Part shown: positions 18,493 through 27,421 of the stretch, in pieces
Layout of the letters: the number at the start of each line of letters is the position of its first letter
Numbering within the stretch: the first letter of the stretch is position 1
From: Synoicihabitans lomoniglobus
GTDB taxonomy: Bacteria; Verrucomicrobiota; Verrucomicrobiia; Opitutales; Opitutaceae
Assembly: GCF_029023725.1 (NCBI RefSeq)
Contig: NZ_CP119075.1
Coordinates: forward strand, 243,501-307,500
Reading direction: 5' to 3'
Length of the DNA stretch: 64,000 nt
Program-made: the position numbers and the translations under genes
Notes under the pieces: generated by a model
Told to the model about the DNA's origin: nothing
The model's database searches: none
What the model saw: the letters and a program-made list of their open reading frames with translations, nothing else

Positions 18493-18616
18493 GTGTCCTC
18501 AATGAACCGGTTCAGCCGAGGAGCACGGGCCTGCGGTGGTTGACCCTGCGCGGGATTGAGTCCTCTCTGAATCCTTCACGGTTTCACCGTTCAACCCCCA
18601 ACCACCTGATCTCACC

Positions 18617-19162
18617 TTGAAAACTCTGACCAAACAACTCACGGCCACCTTGATCTGTCTGGCCGCTCCGTTCGCAGCTTTGGCGAACCACCACGAAGAA
18701 AAAGCCCTGCCGCTGACCAACCAAGTCATCATTGGCAGCATCAGCAGTGCGGCGGACAAAATGGTGCAACTCGCCAACGCCATTCCCGAAGCCAAATACG
18801 ACTGGATGCCCATGGAAGGCGTGGCCTCGGTCAGTGGTGTGCTCGGTCACGTGGCCGGGGCCAACTACTACATCGGCGGCATGCTCGGTGCGAAAATGCC
18901 CGAAGGTGTGAACCCGCAAACCATGAGCGAAGGAGCCGACAAGGCGAAGTTGATCGCCAACTACGAAGCCTCGATTGCGTTTGTGAAGCAGGCCATCGCC
19001 GGGGTGTCCCCCGAAGCGATGAAAGAGGAGATCGAGTTCTTCGGCATGAAGGCTCCGCGAGCTCAGCTGGTCATGGTTCTGGCCGATCACTGCCACGAGC
19101 ACCTCGGCCAAATGATCGCCTACGCGCGGTCCAACGAGGTCACTCCGCCCTGGAGCCGCTGA
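18617..19162 (+). CDS. Exported DinB-like metal-binding protein
   Basis: The product has 181 residues and a TTG start. The signal peptide is clear (ends near L-A-A-P-F-A-A-L-A at residue 23). The remainder is a four-helix DinB/YfiT-like fold with candidate metal His residues in G-H-V-A-G-A-N-Y-Y and in D-H-C-H-E-H-L-G-Q. DinB-superfamily proteins are usually cytosolic thiol transferases or hydrolases; export is less usual. It stands alone between a terminator and a repeat-bearing gap. Substrate not predictable. Confidence 0.8.
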   Translation: MKTLTKQLTATLICLAAPFAALANHHEEKALPLTNQVIIGSISSAADKMVQLANAIPEAKYDWMPMEGVASVSGVLGHVAGANYYIGGMLGAKMPEGVNPQTMSEGADKAKLIANYEASIAFVKQAIAGVSPEAMKEEIEFFGMKAPRAQLVMVLADHCHEHLGQMIAYARSNEVTPPWSR

Positions 19163-19483
19163 TTTCGCGACCTAGTAGACAGTAACACTGGATTATTCGC
19201 GGAGTCAGCGTCGGGACGAGCAACAATCCTTCAAGTTGTCGTAGCGCTGGGTAGGGTGTTCGCTTGCGAATACCGCATCGTGATGGGCGCGGTCGTCCTA
19301 TACCTATCCGAATTCTTAGGCGTTACACACGACTAGTCTGATTCGCGTCGTGATTTACGCATATATTTACGGCTGACTCACCCGAGTCGGCATCAGTTTG
19401 GTCGGCCGTAGGAGCTTGCTCGCGCGCGATGAATGCGGTGTTTGGGAGCCGAGAGGCAGGTGTTATCGCGCGCAAGCGCGCTC
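19163..19483. other. Noncoding region carrying repeats
   Basis: No convincing ORF in either strand. It holds a REP-like palindrome at 19253-19273 and a REPIN-like pair of inverted arms at 19408-19487. Base composition between these is less GC-rich than the genes. No promoter or RNA gene recognised. Confidence 0.6.
19253..19273. repeat. REP-like palindrome, copy B
   Basis: AGGGTGTTCGCTTGCGAATACC-type sequence with a GTTCGC/GCGAAT self-complementary core; related to the sequence at 8346-8370. Confidence 0.35.
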
Positions 19484-19487
19484 CTAC
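19408..19487. repeat. REPIN-like inverted REP pair
   Basis: The left arm GTAGGAGCTTGCTCGCGCGC (19408-19427) and the right arm ending GCGCGCTCCTAC (to 19487) are near-complementary and separated by about 35 bases, including ATCGCGCGC on the right. This matches the layout of REP doublets known from Pseudomonas and other bacteria. The stop codon of the Nudix gene lies inside the right arm. Confidence 0.75.
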
Positions 19488-19900
19488 GGTTGGGAGGCTT
19501 TTTTGCGTAGGTCCCGATAGGCGGCCAGCACCGGCAAATCGGCCGCCGCGAGATCGATCTCGGCGATCTCGGCGAGCGCGACCCAGCGCAGTGCGACGTG
19601 CTCATGCGGGTGCGGCTCGGAAGAACCGGCGGTCAGGTGCGCGACCCGAGGATGCAACACGATGGTCACGGCGTCATAACGGTGCTCGCAGGCGGATAGT
19701 GCGGCGGTGATTTTGATATCGCAGCCCAATTCTTCCTGAATTTCACGATGCAGGGCGGTGGCGACATCTTCACCAGGTTCGAGTTTCCCGCCGGGGAATT
19801 CCCATTGCAGAGCCAGGTGCTTACCCGGCGGACGCTGGGCAATTAGCACGCGGCCGGCCCGCTCAATCAAAGCGCAGCAAACTTGGATGGGCGTGGTCAC
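19484..19900 (-). CDS. Nudix hydrolase, MutT-like
   Basis: The product has 138 residues from the GTG at 19900 (MTTPIQVCCALIERAGRVLI). The full Nudix box is present at residues 37-59: G-G-K-L-E-P-G-E, then R-E-I-Q-E-E-L-G. This length and N-terminus match MutT-type 8-oxo-dGTP diphosphatases, but substrate is not settled by sequence. The frame stays open upstream to 20080, but that extension is basic and unlike the family. Its TAG at 19484-19486 falls in the repeat arm, so the native 3' end may have been trimmed by repeat insertion. Confidence 0.87.
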   Translation of the reverse strand: MTTPIQVCCALIERAGRVLIAQRPPGKHLALQWEFPGGKLEPGEDVATALHREIQEELGCDIKITAALSACEHRYDAVTIVLHPRVAHLTAGSSEPHPHEHVALRWVALAEIAEIDLAAADLPVLAAYRDLRKKASQP

Positions 19901-20008
19901 GCCCCAGTAACAAGGTCCAATTCTCCAAGTAACAAGCAAGATAAGGTTCGGGCGGGTCGGAAGGGAGAAACGCTGCAACTTTCGCCGGCGGTGCGGGGTT
20001 CTCGTAGC

Positions 20009-20314
20009 ATGAAGACGCTTTTTGTTACGGTCCTGAAGATTGCCCTCGTCGCCTTCCTGCTCTGGTGGGCGCTGCACCACGCGCCGATTCTGGTGATGCC
20101 GATTGTCGGCGTGATCGGGTTGGCGGTCTCACTCGCAGTAGCCTTTGTCCTGGCCTCCGTCGTGGGGTTGAGCGTCGGACTCGTCGTGGTGCTGACGGTG
20201 CTGGCGGTGATGCTCTCGATCGCCGCCGCGCTGGCGCCGATCTGGCTGCCCGTGCTCGCGATCGTCGGACTGGTCGCCCTGTGCCGCCCGAAGAATCGCC
20301 GGTCAGCGGCCTGA
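20009..20314 (+). CDS. Small polytopic membrane protein
   Basis: The product has 101 residues, starting MKTLFVTVLKIALVAF. It is almost entirely hydrophobic with about three to four membrane helices and a short basic tail (C-R-P-K-N-R-R-S-A-A). It is transcribed divergently from the Nudix gene and overlaps the end of the convergent RND gene by 12 bp. No family recognised. Confidence 0.6.
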   Translation: MKTLFVTVLKIALVAFLLWWALHHAPILVMPIVGVIGLAVSLAVAFVLASVVGLSVGLVVVLTVLAVMLSIAAALAPIWLPVLAIVGLVALCRPKNRRSAA

Positions 20315-23300
20315 GACGGGTTCGGCTTGTTTCGGGGCGCGGGGGCTGAAGGCGCTGCGGGCGACGGCTCCGGCGTAATTTCTCAGATCATCCAGGAGGA
20401 TGTAGAAGAGCGGGACGACGAGCAGGGTCAGCACAGTCGAGGCGATGAGGCCGCCGATCATGGCGCGGCCCATGGGCGAGTAGGGCATGCCGATCATTTG
20501 CGAGTTGCCGAGCGCCATCGGAATGAGGCCGCACACGGTGGTGCAGGTGGTCATCAGAATCGGGCGCAGGCGATGTTGACCCGCTTTCAGCAGGGCGGCC
20601 ATGCGCTCGACTCCCTCTTCGCGGAGGCGGTTGGTGAGATCGACAAGCACGATGGCGTTGTTCACTACCACGCCGATCAAGATCACCATGCCGATCATGG
20701 CCATCATGCTCATCTTCGTGTTGGTCAGGAACAGCGTCCAATAGACGCCCAAGAATGAAAACGGCACGGCGATGATCACGGCGAGCGGCAGAATGAAGGA
20801 CTCGAAGAGCACACCCATGAGCAGGAAGACGAAGGTCACCGAGAGGATCATGGCGAACTTCTGTGCCTCGTTGGATTCCTGGAGGCGAATCCAGCGCACT
20901 CCCTTGTCCCAACGGTAACCGCGCGGCATCTCGAAGTCGGCCATGACCTCGTCGATGGCGTTGAACACGCGATTGGTGTCGGCCATCGCGGTGCGGGCAG
21001 TGACGTTGAGGGTCGTGAGCCGGTTTTGACGGGCGATCTGGCCGAGAGTTTTTTCCACATTGAGGGAGGCGACCGATTCGAGCGGCACCTCGCGTCCGTT
21101 GTCGGTCATGAAGGTCATGGCCCGGAGATCGTCGATGCGTTTGTTTTCGGCATCCTCCAACTGCACCTGAATGCGCACGTCGCGACCGGATTCGTCGTAG
21201 TAGCGGCCGACTTCCATGCCGCGCATGGAGTAAGTGATGCTGCCGGAAACCTCGCGGGGCTCGACTCCGAGTTCGCGGGCACGTTCGCGGTTGATCTGCA
21301 CCTGCAGTTCCGAGCCACCGCGCTCCATGCTCGTATCGACACCTTGGAGACCCGGAATGGTGCGGATGCGATCGGCCGCTTTTTCCGAGAGTTCCATCAG
21401 GGTCGTGGTGTCATCCCCGTAAAGGGTGATGGTCACGCGACCGATGCCGCCGACGTCGCCCCACCGACGGGTGCGCATGGTGATTCCGGGCGGGGTGGGG
21501 AAGTTGTCCTTCACGTGCTTTTCGATTTCCGGGCGCGTCATGTGGGGCTGGCGCTGGCCGGTCGCAATCATGATGTCGTTCCACACGACATCATACCATT
21601 CGGTGGGTTCGTTCTTCTTGAAGCGGGCTTGGATACGACCGTTGTCGCGTCCGTAGCGGGACTCGATGGAGGCGAAATTGTAGGTGTCGAGATTGGCGGC
21701 GAAGTAATCCTCCACCTTCAGCATGAAGGCCTCGCTTTCCTCGAAACTGTTGCCGGTGGGCAGATCGTAGAAGAACCGCATGGTGTTCTCCTCGTTGCCG
21801 CCGTCGTTGCGGTCCTGCTCGATGCCGCCGAGCGGGATCACGATGCTGCAAAAGGCGAGGATCACCAGCAGGCCCGCTTCGAGGCGGTGGTTGAGCACCC
21901 AGCCCAGCGCGATGGTGTAGTGGCGGCGCAACCAGCCGATGGAACGCGGTTCGGCGCGTTGGGTGCCGCGGGAGAAACGGGTGGCGGCCAGCGGCACAAA
22001 GACGAGGGCGATGAACAGCGAGGCCAGCAACGATGTGATCACCGGGGTGCCGATGCGGAGCATCCAGAAGGAGAACTCCTGATCGTCGCTCATGAGAATG
22101 AGCGGGAGAAACACCACGACCGTGGTGAGAGTGGCCAGCGTTACGGCGAGGCCCACCTCCCCGGCCCCCATAATCGAGGCGCGGTCCGGAACGACGCCCT
22201 CCTGCCGGCGGCGATAGATGTTCTCCACAATGACGATGGCGTTGTCGACCACGAGGCCGACACTGAGCAGCAGACCCATCATGGTGGCCATGTTGAGTGA
22301 CCAACCCATGAAATAGAGGGCGATGAGGGTGCACAGGAGGGACAGCGGAATTGCCAGCGTGAGGATGCCGGTCATGCGCGGCGCGCGGAGGAAGGCGAAG
22401 ATCACGGAAGCCGCGAACAGGCCGCCCCACATGCCGGTGCTCTTGAGGTTGTTGATCGATTCGCGGACGTGGTCGCCTTGGTCCCAGAAAACCGAATACG
22501 TCATGCCCGCGAGCTGGGGATTGGCGGAGAGCTCATCGAGTGTGGCGCGCACTTCGGTGGAAATCTGCTCGATGTTGCCGCTGGATTCGCGGGTGATTTC
22601 CATGCCGATGGCCGGTTGGCCGTCGATGTGGTAACCCCGTTCGCGATCGCGCGCCCGGTAACGGACTTCGGCGACCTCGCCGAGGGTGATGCGATGCTCG
22701 GGATCGACGACGAGCTCTTTGATTTCATCCACCGTGCGAAAGCGACCGAGGGAACGCACGTAGACCTTCTTGTCCCCCTCCATGACGAAGCCGCTGGAGA
22801 GATCGAAGTTTTGGCCCCGGAGCAGCTGCACCAACCGGTTGGGATCGATGCGGTGGCTGCGGAGTCGTTCCTCGATGATGTCGATGCGGATTTCCTTATT
22901 GTCGACTCCCCACGTGTCGACGTTGCCGACGCCATCCACCCGTTGCACCGCGGGGGTGATCACGGTTTCCATGACGTAGGCCTTGTCCTCCACCTGCGGC
23001 GGCAACTTGAGCACCATGAAGATGATCGGGATGTCATTTTCGTCCCATCGCCGCACGTGGATCATGTCGAGATCGTCGGGCATCTCGGGCATGAGCCGAT
23101 CCATGCGATCACGCAGGGCGGAGTAGGCGACGCGGAGATCGACGCTGCTTTGGAAGGTAACGCGGGTGAAATTGCGACCGTTGTTGAGGTAGCTGTTGAT
23201 CTCCTTCACCCCGCTGACCGTGCCCACCATGTCCTCCACCGGCCGGGTGATTTTTTCCTCAATATCACGGGCGCTGGCGTTGGGATAGGAAACGAATACA

Positions 23301-23464
23301 CCCAGTGCGTTCTCCTCCATCCCGGCCGGAAACAATGCGACCGGGATGCGCATGTTGGCGATGAAGCCAACGACGAGAATCGCAAACAGAATCATGACCA
23401 CCGTGACTGGTCGGGTGACCGAGAAGCGGGGCAGCGAGTAGGCAATCGGATCGCGTTTGCTCAT
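20303..23464 (-). CDS. RND multidrug-efflux-type pump subunit (AcrB/HAE1-like), second of pair
   Basis: The product has 1053 residues, the usual length for an RND pump. The N-terminus S-V-T-R-P-V-T-V-V-M-I is the typical first helix. TM4 carries G-L-V-V-D-N-A-I-V-I-V-E-N, with Asp-Asn where AcrB has Asp-Asp. Two large periplasmic loops and the C-terminal G-V-V-V-N-N-A-I-V-L-V-D repeat are present. These proteins use the proton gradient to export drugs, metals or lipids. The gene lies 12 bp downstream of the other pump gene, so the two are cotranscribed and may form a mixed trimer, as in MdtBC. Substrate unknown. Confidence 0.92.
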   Translation of the reverse strand: MSKRDPIAYSLPRFSVTRPVTVVMILFAILVVGFIANMRIPVALFPAGMEENALGVFVSYPNASARDIEEKITRPVEDMVGTVSGVKEINSYLNNGRNFTRVTFQSSVDLRVAYSALRDRMDRLMPEMPDDLDMIHVRRWDENDIPIIFMVLKLPPQVEDKAYVMETVITPAVQRVDGVGNVDTWGVDNKEIRIDIIEERLRSHRIDPNRLVQLLRGQNFDLSSGFVMEGDKKVYVRSLGRFRTVDEIKELVVDPEHRITLGEVAEVRYRARDRERGYHIDGQPAIGMEITRESSGNIEQISTEVRATLDELSANPQLAGMTYSVFWDQGDHVRESINNLKSTGMWGGLFAASVIFAFLRAPRMTGILTLAIPLSLLCTLIALYFMGWSLNMATMMGLLLSVGLVVDNAIVIVENIYRRRQEGVVPDRASIMGAGEVGLAVTLATLTTVVVFLPLILMSDDQEFSFWMLRIGTPVITSLLASLFIALVFVPLAATRFSRGTQRAEPRSIGWLRRHYTIALGWVLNHRLEAGLLVILAFCSIVIPLGGIEQDRNDGGNEENTMRFFYDLPTGNSFEESEAFMLKVEDYFAANLDTYNFASIESRYGRDNGRIQARFKKNEPTEWYDVVWNDIMIATGQRQPHMTRPEIEKHVKDNFPTPPGITMRTRRWGDVGGIGRVTITLYGDDTTTLMELSEKAADRIRTIPGLQGVDTSMERGGSELQVQINRERARELGVEPREVSGSITYSMRGMEVGRYYDESGRDVRIQVQLEDAENKRIDDLRAMTFMTDNGREVPLESVASLNVEKTLGQIARQNRLTTLNVTARTAMADTNRVFNAIDEVMADFEMPRGYRWDKGVRWIRLQESNEAQKFAMILSVTFVFLLMGVLFESFILPLAVIIAVPFSFLGVYWTLFLTNTKMSMMAMIGMVILIGVVVNNAIVLVDLTNRLREEGVERMAALLKAGQHRLRPILMTTCTTVCGLIPMALGNSQMIGMPYSPMGRAMIGGLIASTVLTLLVVPLFYILLDDLRNYAGAVARSAFSPRAPKQAEPVSGR

Positions 23465-23476
23465 GGGGCGGAGAGG

Positions 23477-26400
23477 CTAGAGGTGGGCGGGAGCGGGCGA
23501 AGGGGAAGACGCGGAGGATCCCTCGGCCGCGGACAGGGGATCGGCGCGGCGGTGGCCGCCGAACTGAGCGTAGAGCGTGGGAATCACGACGAGGGTCAGC
23601 AGGGTCGAGACGGCGAGACCGGCGATCACGGTGATGGCCATGGGCGCGCGGATTTCGGAACCCTCACCCAGACCGAGCGCCATGGGCGTCAATCCGAGCA
23701 CGGTCGTCATCGTGGTCATCAGAATGGGGCGCAGACGGGCCTGACCGGCTTCGATGATGGCGGTGGTGCGTTCGATCCCGCGGTCCTGCAAGGTGTTGAT
23801 ATAATCGATGAGCACGATGGCATTGTTGACCACGATGCCGGCCAGGATGATCAGACCGATGAACACCATGATGCTGACCGAGGTGCCGGTGAGCCAGAGT
23901 GCGCCGATGACCCCGATGAGCGCGAGCGGGACCGTCATCATAATGAGGAAAGGCTGGACCAACGACTCGAACTGGCTGGCCATCACGATATAGACGAGAA
24001 ACAGCGCGAGGGCGAAGGCGAGCAACAGGCTGTTGATCGATGTCTGCATTTCCTCGTTTTGGCCGGAGATCGCGTAGTCAAAACCCACCGGGTAGTTGAG
24101 ACTCTCCATGGTGAGAACAATCTCGCGGGAAACCGTCGCGAGATCGGCCCCATCGAGATTGGCAAAGATGACGGCGGTGCGGGTTTGATCAATGCGACGG
24201 ATTTCGCTCGGGCCTTCATTGACCTGTAAATCAGCCACGGCGGAGAGCGGGATCGGGATGGCGCTGCCGGGATTCACAATGAGACCGGACAGCTCGGCGA
24301 GACCCACGCGGTCCTCCTCCTCCAGACGCACCAGCACATCGATGAGACGTTCGGCCTGGCGGTATTCCGTGGCCACGTTGCCCTGCACCTTGTTGCGCAC
24401 GAGTTCGGCCACGGTCCGCAGACTCAGCCCAAACTCGGCGAGGCGGTCGCGGTGATAGACAATGCGAATCTCGGGATTGCCGGACTGCAAGCTGGAGCGC
24501 ACGTCGACCAAGCCGGGGATCTCCGCCAAGCGCGCCTCGGCGGTGCGGCTGAGTTCCTTGAGCTGGTCGAGGTTGTGACCCCGCACCTCGACTTCGATCG
24601 GACTCTTGAAGGAAAACAACGCCGGGTAGGACACTTCCATTTTTACCTCGGGCAAATCACGAAAACGGGACCGAATCCGGGCGATGAGATCGCCCTCCTC
24701 GGCCAGGCTGGAGCCGGGCTCCAGACGCACCGTCAGGCGGGCGGTGTGTTCACCGGCTTCGCTGGCCCGCGTGGCGTTGTTTTCCGCGCCGGCCGACAAC
24801 GCGGTGAGCGCGACCTCCGGCTCTTCGAGCACGGCGGTTTCGATTCGCGACGAGATTTCGTAGGTCCGCTCCAGCGGCGTGCCGACGGGGAGGGTGATAT
24901 CCAGATTGAATTCACCCTGGTGGACTTGCGGGATCAATTCCTGGCCCAAGCGAGGCAGCACGGTGAACCATACCACGACGAACGCCACCACCGAGCCGCC
25001 GAGCACGAGCCAGCGTTGGGCCAAGGCCAGGCGCAGCAATGGCGCGTAGGCTTGGGTGACGAACCCGTAGCCGTGGTTGAAGAGCGCTCCGATCGGGAGC
25101 ACGATCGGGCGCAGAATCAGGCTGCCAATTCGCACGACGAGCAGAACGAGACCGACCACCACGAGCGCCCCGGTTTGCACGAGTGTGCTGATCCCACGCA
25201 CGAGCAGGGTGAACCCGAACCGGAGGAGCAGGAAGGGAAACACGAGCAGCACGCACAGTTCGCGCACGATGCGGGTGAACCACCCGGAAGCGCGTTGCGT
25301 CCAGGCCCGCAATCCGACCAATCCTTCGCCGAGCGAGGCGGGGGCGGTCACGGAGAGGACGCCGGGCCAGACGTGAGCCCCACGCAGGGGACCAAAGGAG
25401 TCGGCGGCGAACCCGGCGCTCCAGCGTGTCCATCGTTGGGCGGCCACGGGTTTCTTGTGGTCAAGCAACCAGAGGAACGGTCCCAGCGGCACCAGCAACA
25501 TGGCGAGCACGACCTTCACCAGGAGACCGACGAGCAACGCGGCCGCTCGCAGGGTGCGGCCGAGAAACAAACCGATCGAGGTCAGGGCGTCCCGACCCCG
25601 GCGCGGCCAACCATGCGAGTCGTCGGCGGCGGGGAATTGCAAAAACGCCTGGTCGTTGATCTTGCCGGCGATGGCGTGGCCGCCGCCGCTGAAGTCGCGC
25701 GAAGCGAGCATCGGGATGAAAAACAGGGCCGCAAACAACGACGCGACGAGCGAGAACACCACGGTCAGTGACATGTCGCCAAACACTTGGCCGGCCACGC
25801 CTTCGACGAAGACGATGGGGAAGAACACCGCGACGGTGGTGGCGGTCGAGGCGGTGACGGCCATGCCCACTTCGCTCACGCCGCGCACGACGGCGGCCTG
25901 GAGCGGGTCGCCTTCCTCGCGGCACCGGTAGATGCTCTCGAGCACCACGATGGCGTTGTCGACCAACATGCCGACGCCGAGGGCGAGACCGCCGAGCGAG
26001 ATGATGTTGAGCGAGACGTTGCCGATGAACATCGGGGCGAACGTGGCGACGATGGAGATCGGGATACAGATGCCGATGATGGCCGTCTGCCCGAGATTGC
26101 GCAGGAACAGAAACAGCACGATGACCGCGATGATGGCACCGAAGATGGCGTTGTTTTTCACCTCGGTGATCGAGTTGCTGATGAAGATCGACTGGTCGGC
26201 GAGCGTTTCGATGCGGGCATCTTGGGGCAGTTGAAACGCGACGAAGTTGGTCATCTGCAGATGCTTGGTGACGCGGGCGGCCTCCGCCTGGCGGGCGGCG
26301 TTCATCGCTCCGCCGCGGCCCCGTCCCCCGCCCCCGTTGTCGCCGGATCTGGCTTCGGGTTTGGCGTCGGTCGGGGGCGCGGGAGGCACGTCCTTTGAGC

Positions 26401-27370
26401 CGGGGGGGAGCGTGGCGATGTAGGCCTGCTGAGCGGCGGTGCCGTAGACAGCATCGCGCACGCGCCGGGCGACCTCGACGATGTTGGCGTCGGCTTCCTT
26501 GTAGACCTCGATCTCGATGCTTTCGTGACCGTCCACGGCGGTGATGACCTCGCGGTCCTTGTGGAAGCGGGTGATCGTAGCGATATCGCGGATACGAATG
26601 TCGACGCCGTTCTGGCGCGTGACGATCAGGGCCTCGATCTCCGGGATGGACTGGAACTCGTTCATCGTGCGGATGAGATATTCCGTCTGCCCCTCGCGCA
26701 GATTGCCGCCGGGCAGGTTCACGTTGCCCTGGGCAAGGCGGGTATTCACCTGGTCGATGTTCAGGTTGAGGGTGGAGAGGCGGGACTCGTCGATGGCGAC
26801 GAGATAGAGCTCCTCGAGGCCGCCCTTGACCTTGATGGCGGCGACGCCTTCGAGCGCTTCGAGACGACGCTTGATCTCGTATTCCGAGAGGTAACGCAGG
26901 TCGTAGAGAGATTGGGGGCCGGCGAGACCAAAGCGCATGATCGGATCGAGCGTCGGGTCGTAGCGCAGGAGCAGCGGGCGTTCGGCGTCGTCGGGAAACC
27001 GGACCCGGTCGACCTTTTCGCGGATGTCGGCGGCGACCGTGTTCATATCGGTTTCCCATTGGAACTCGAGGATGACGTCGGACTGACCGGCCTTGGAAAT
27101 CGAGCTGATCGACGTGAGGCCGGGCACGATGCCGAGCTCCTGCTCGAGGCGTTGGGAAATGGTGGTCTCGATCTCTTCGGGGGCGCTGCCCGGATACTCC
27201 GTGCGCACGGTGAGCGACGGGTAGCTCATGTCGGGCATGAGCGTGAGGGCGAGACGGTTGTAGGAAACCCAGCCAAAGACGCTGATCGCCATGACGACCA
27301 TCAGGATGGCCACGGGGCGGCGCGTGGTGAAGGCGAAGCGGGATTCGTCGGGATTAAACGGAGCCGACAT
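23477..27370 (-). CDS. RND-type pump subunit with enlarged central membrane linker
   Basis: The product has 1297 residues, about 250 more than usual. The core is standard (TM4 G-M-L-V-D-N-A-I-V-V-L-E-S; C-terminal G-I-V-V-N-N-A-I-V-L-I-D). The extra length comes from two places. A Pro/Gly/Arg-rich insert lies in the first periplasmic half (about 26275-26405). A roughly 200-residue insert lies between TM6 and TM7 (about 25080-25690) and has three additional strongly hydrophobic stretches. The gene is between the adaptor and the second pump gene. The insert could be a membrane partner-binding element or alter pump assembly; its role is unknown. Confidence 0.9.
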   Translation of the reverse strand: MSAPFNPDESRFAFTTRRPVAILMVVMAISVFGWVSYNRLALTLMPDMSYPSLTVRTEYPGSAPEEIETTISQRLEQELGIVPGLTSISSISKAGQSDVILEFQWETDMNTVAADIREKVDRVRFPDDAERPLLLRYDPTLDPIMRFGLAGPQSLYDLRYLSEYEIKRRLEALEGVAAIKVKGGLEELYLVAIDESRLSTLNLNIDQVNTRLAQGNVNLPGGNLREGQTEYLIRTMNEFQSIPEIEALIVTRQNGVDIRIRDIATITRFHKDREVITAVDGHESIEIEVYKEADANIVEVARRVRDAVYGTAAQQAYIATLPPGSKDVPPAPPTDAKPEARSGDNGGGGRGRGGAMNAARQAEAARVTKHLQMTNFVAFQLPQDARIETLADQSIFISNSITEVKNNAIFGAIIAVIVLFLFLRNLGQTAIIGICIPISIVATFAPMFIGNVSLNIISLGGLALGVGMLVDNAIVVLESIYRCREEGDPLQAAVVRGVSEVGMAVTASTATTVAVFFPIVFVEGVAGQVFGDMSLTVVFSLVASLFAALFFIPMLASRDFSGGGHAIAGKINDQAFLQFPAADDSHGWPRRGRDALTSIGLFLGRTLRAAALLVGLLVKVVLAMLLVPLGPFLWLLDHKKPVAAQRWTRWSAGFAADSFGPLRGAHVWPGVLSVTAPASLGEGLVGLRAWTQRASGWFTRIVRELCVLLVFPFLLLRFGFTLLVRGISTLVQTGALVVVGLVLLVVRIGSLILRPIVLPIGALFNHGYGFVTQAYAPLLRLALAQRWLVLGGSVVAFVVVWFTVLPRLGQELIPQVHQGEFNLDITLPVGTPLERTYEISSRIETAVLEEPEVALTALSAGAENNATRASEAGEHTARLTVRLEPGSSLAEEGDLIARIRSRFRDLPEVKMEVSYPALFSFKSPIEVEVRGHNLDQLKELSRTAEARLAEIPGLVDVRSSLQSGNPEIRIVYHRDRLAEFGLSLRTVAELVRNKVQGNVATEYRQAERLIDVLVRLEEEDRVGLAELSGLIVNPGSAIPIPLSAVADLQVNEGPSEIRRIDQTRTAVIFANLDGADLATVSREIVLTMESLNYPVGFDYAISGQNEEMQTSINSLLLAFALALFLVYIVMASQFESLVQPFLIMMTVPLALIGVIGALWLTGTSVSIMVFIGLIILAGIVVNNAIVLIDYINTLQDRGIERTTAIIEAGQARLRPILMTTMTTVLGLTPMALGLGEGSEIRAPMAITVIAGLAVSTLLTLVVIPTLYAQFGGHRRADPLSAAEGSSASSPSPAPAHL

Positions 27371-27421
27371 CAGAAAATTCGGAGTGCAAGGTGGGGCAGG
27401 ACGAGGGAGGCGAGGGTCGGT

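Noticed and set aside
22469-24229. 586-residue open frame on the plus strand
   Set aside because: Shadow across two RND genes, Asp/His/Gly-rich, no motif.
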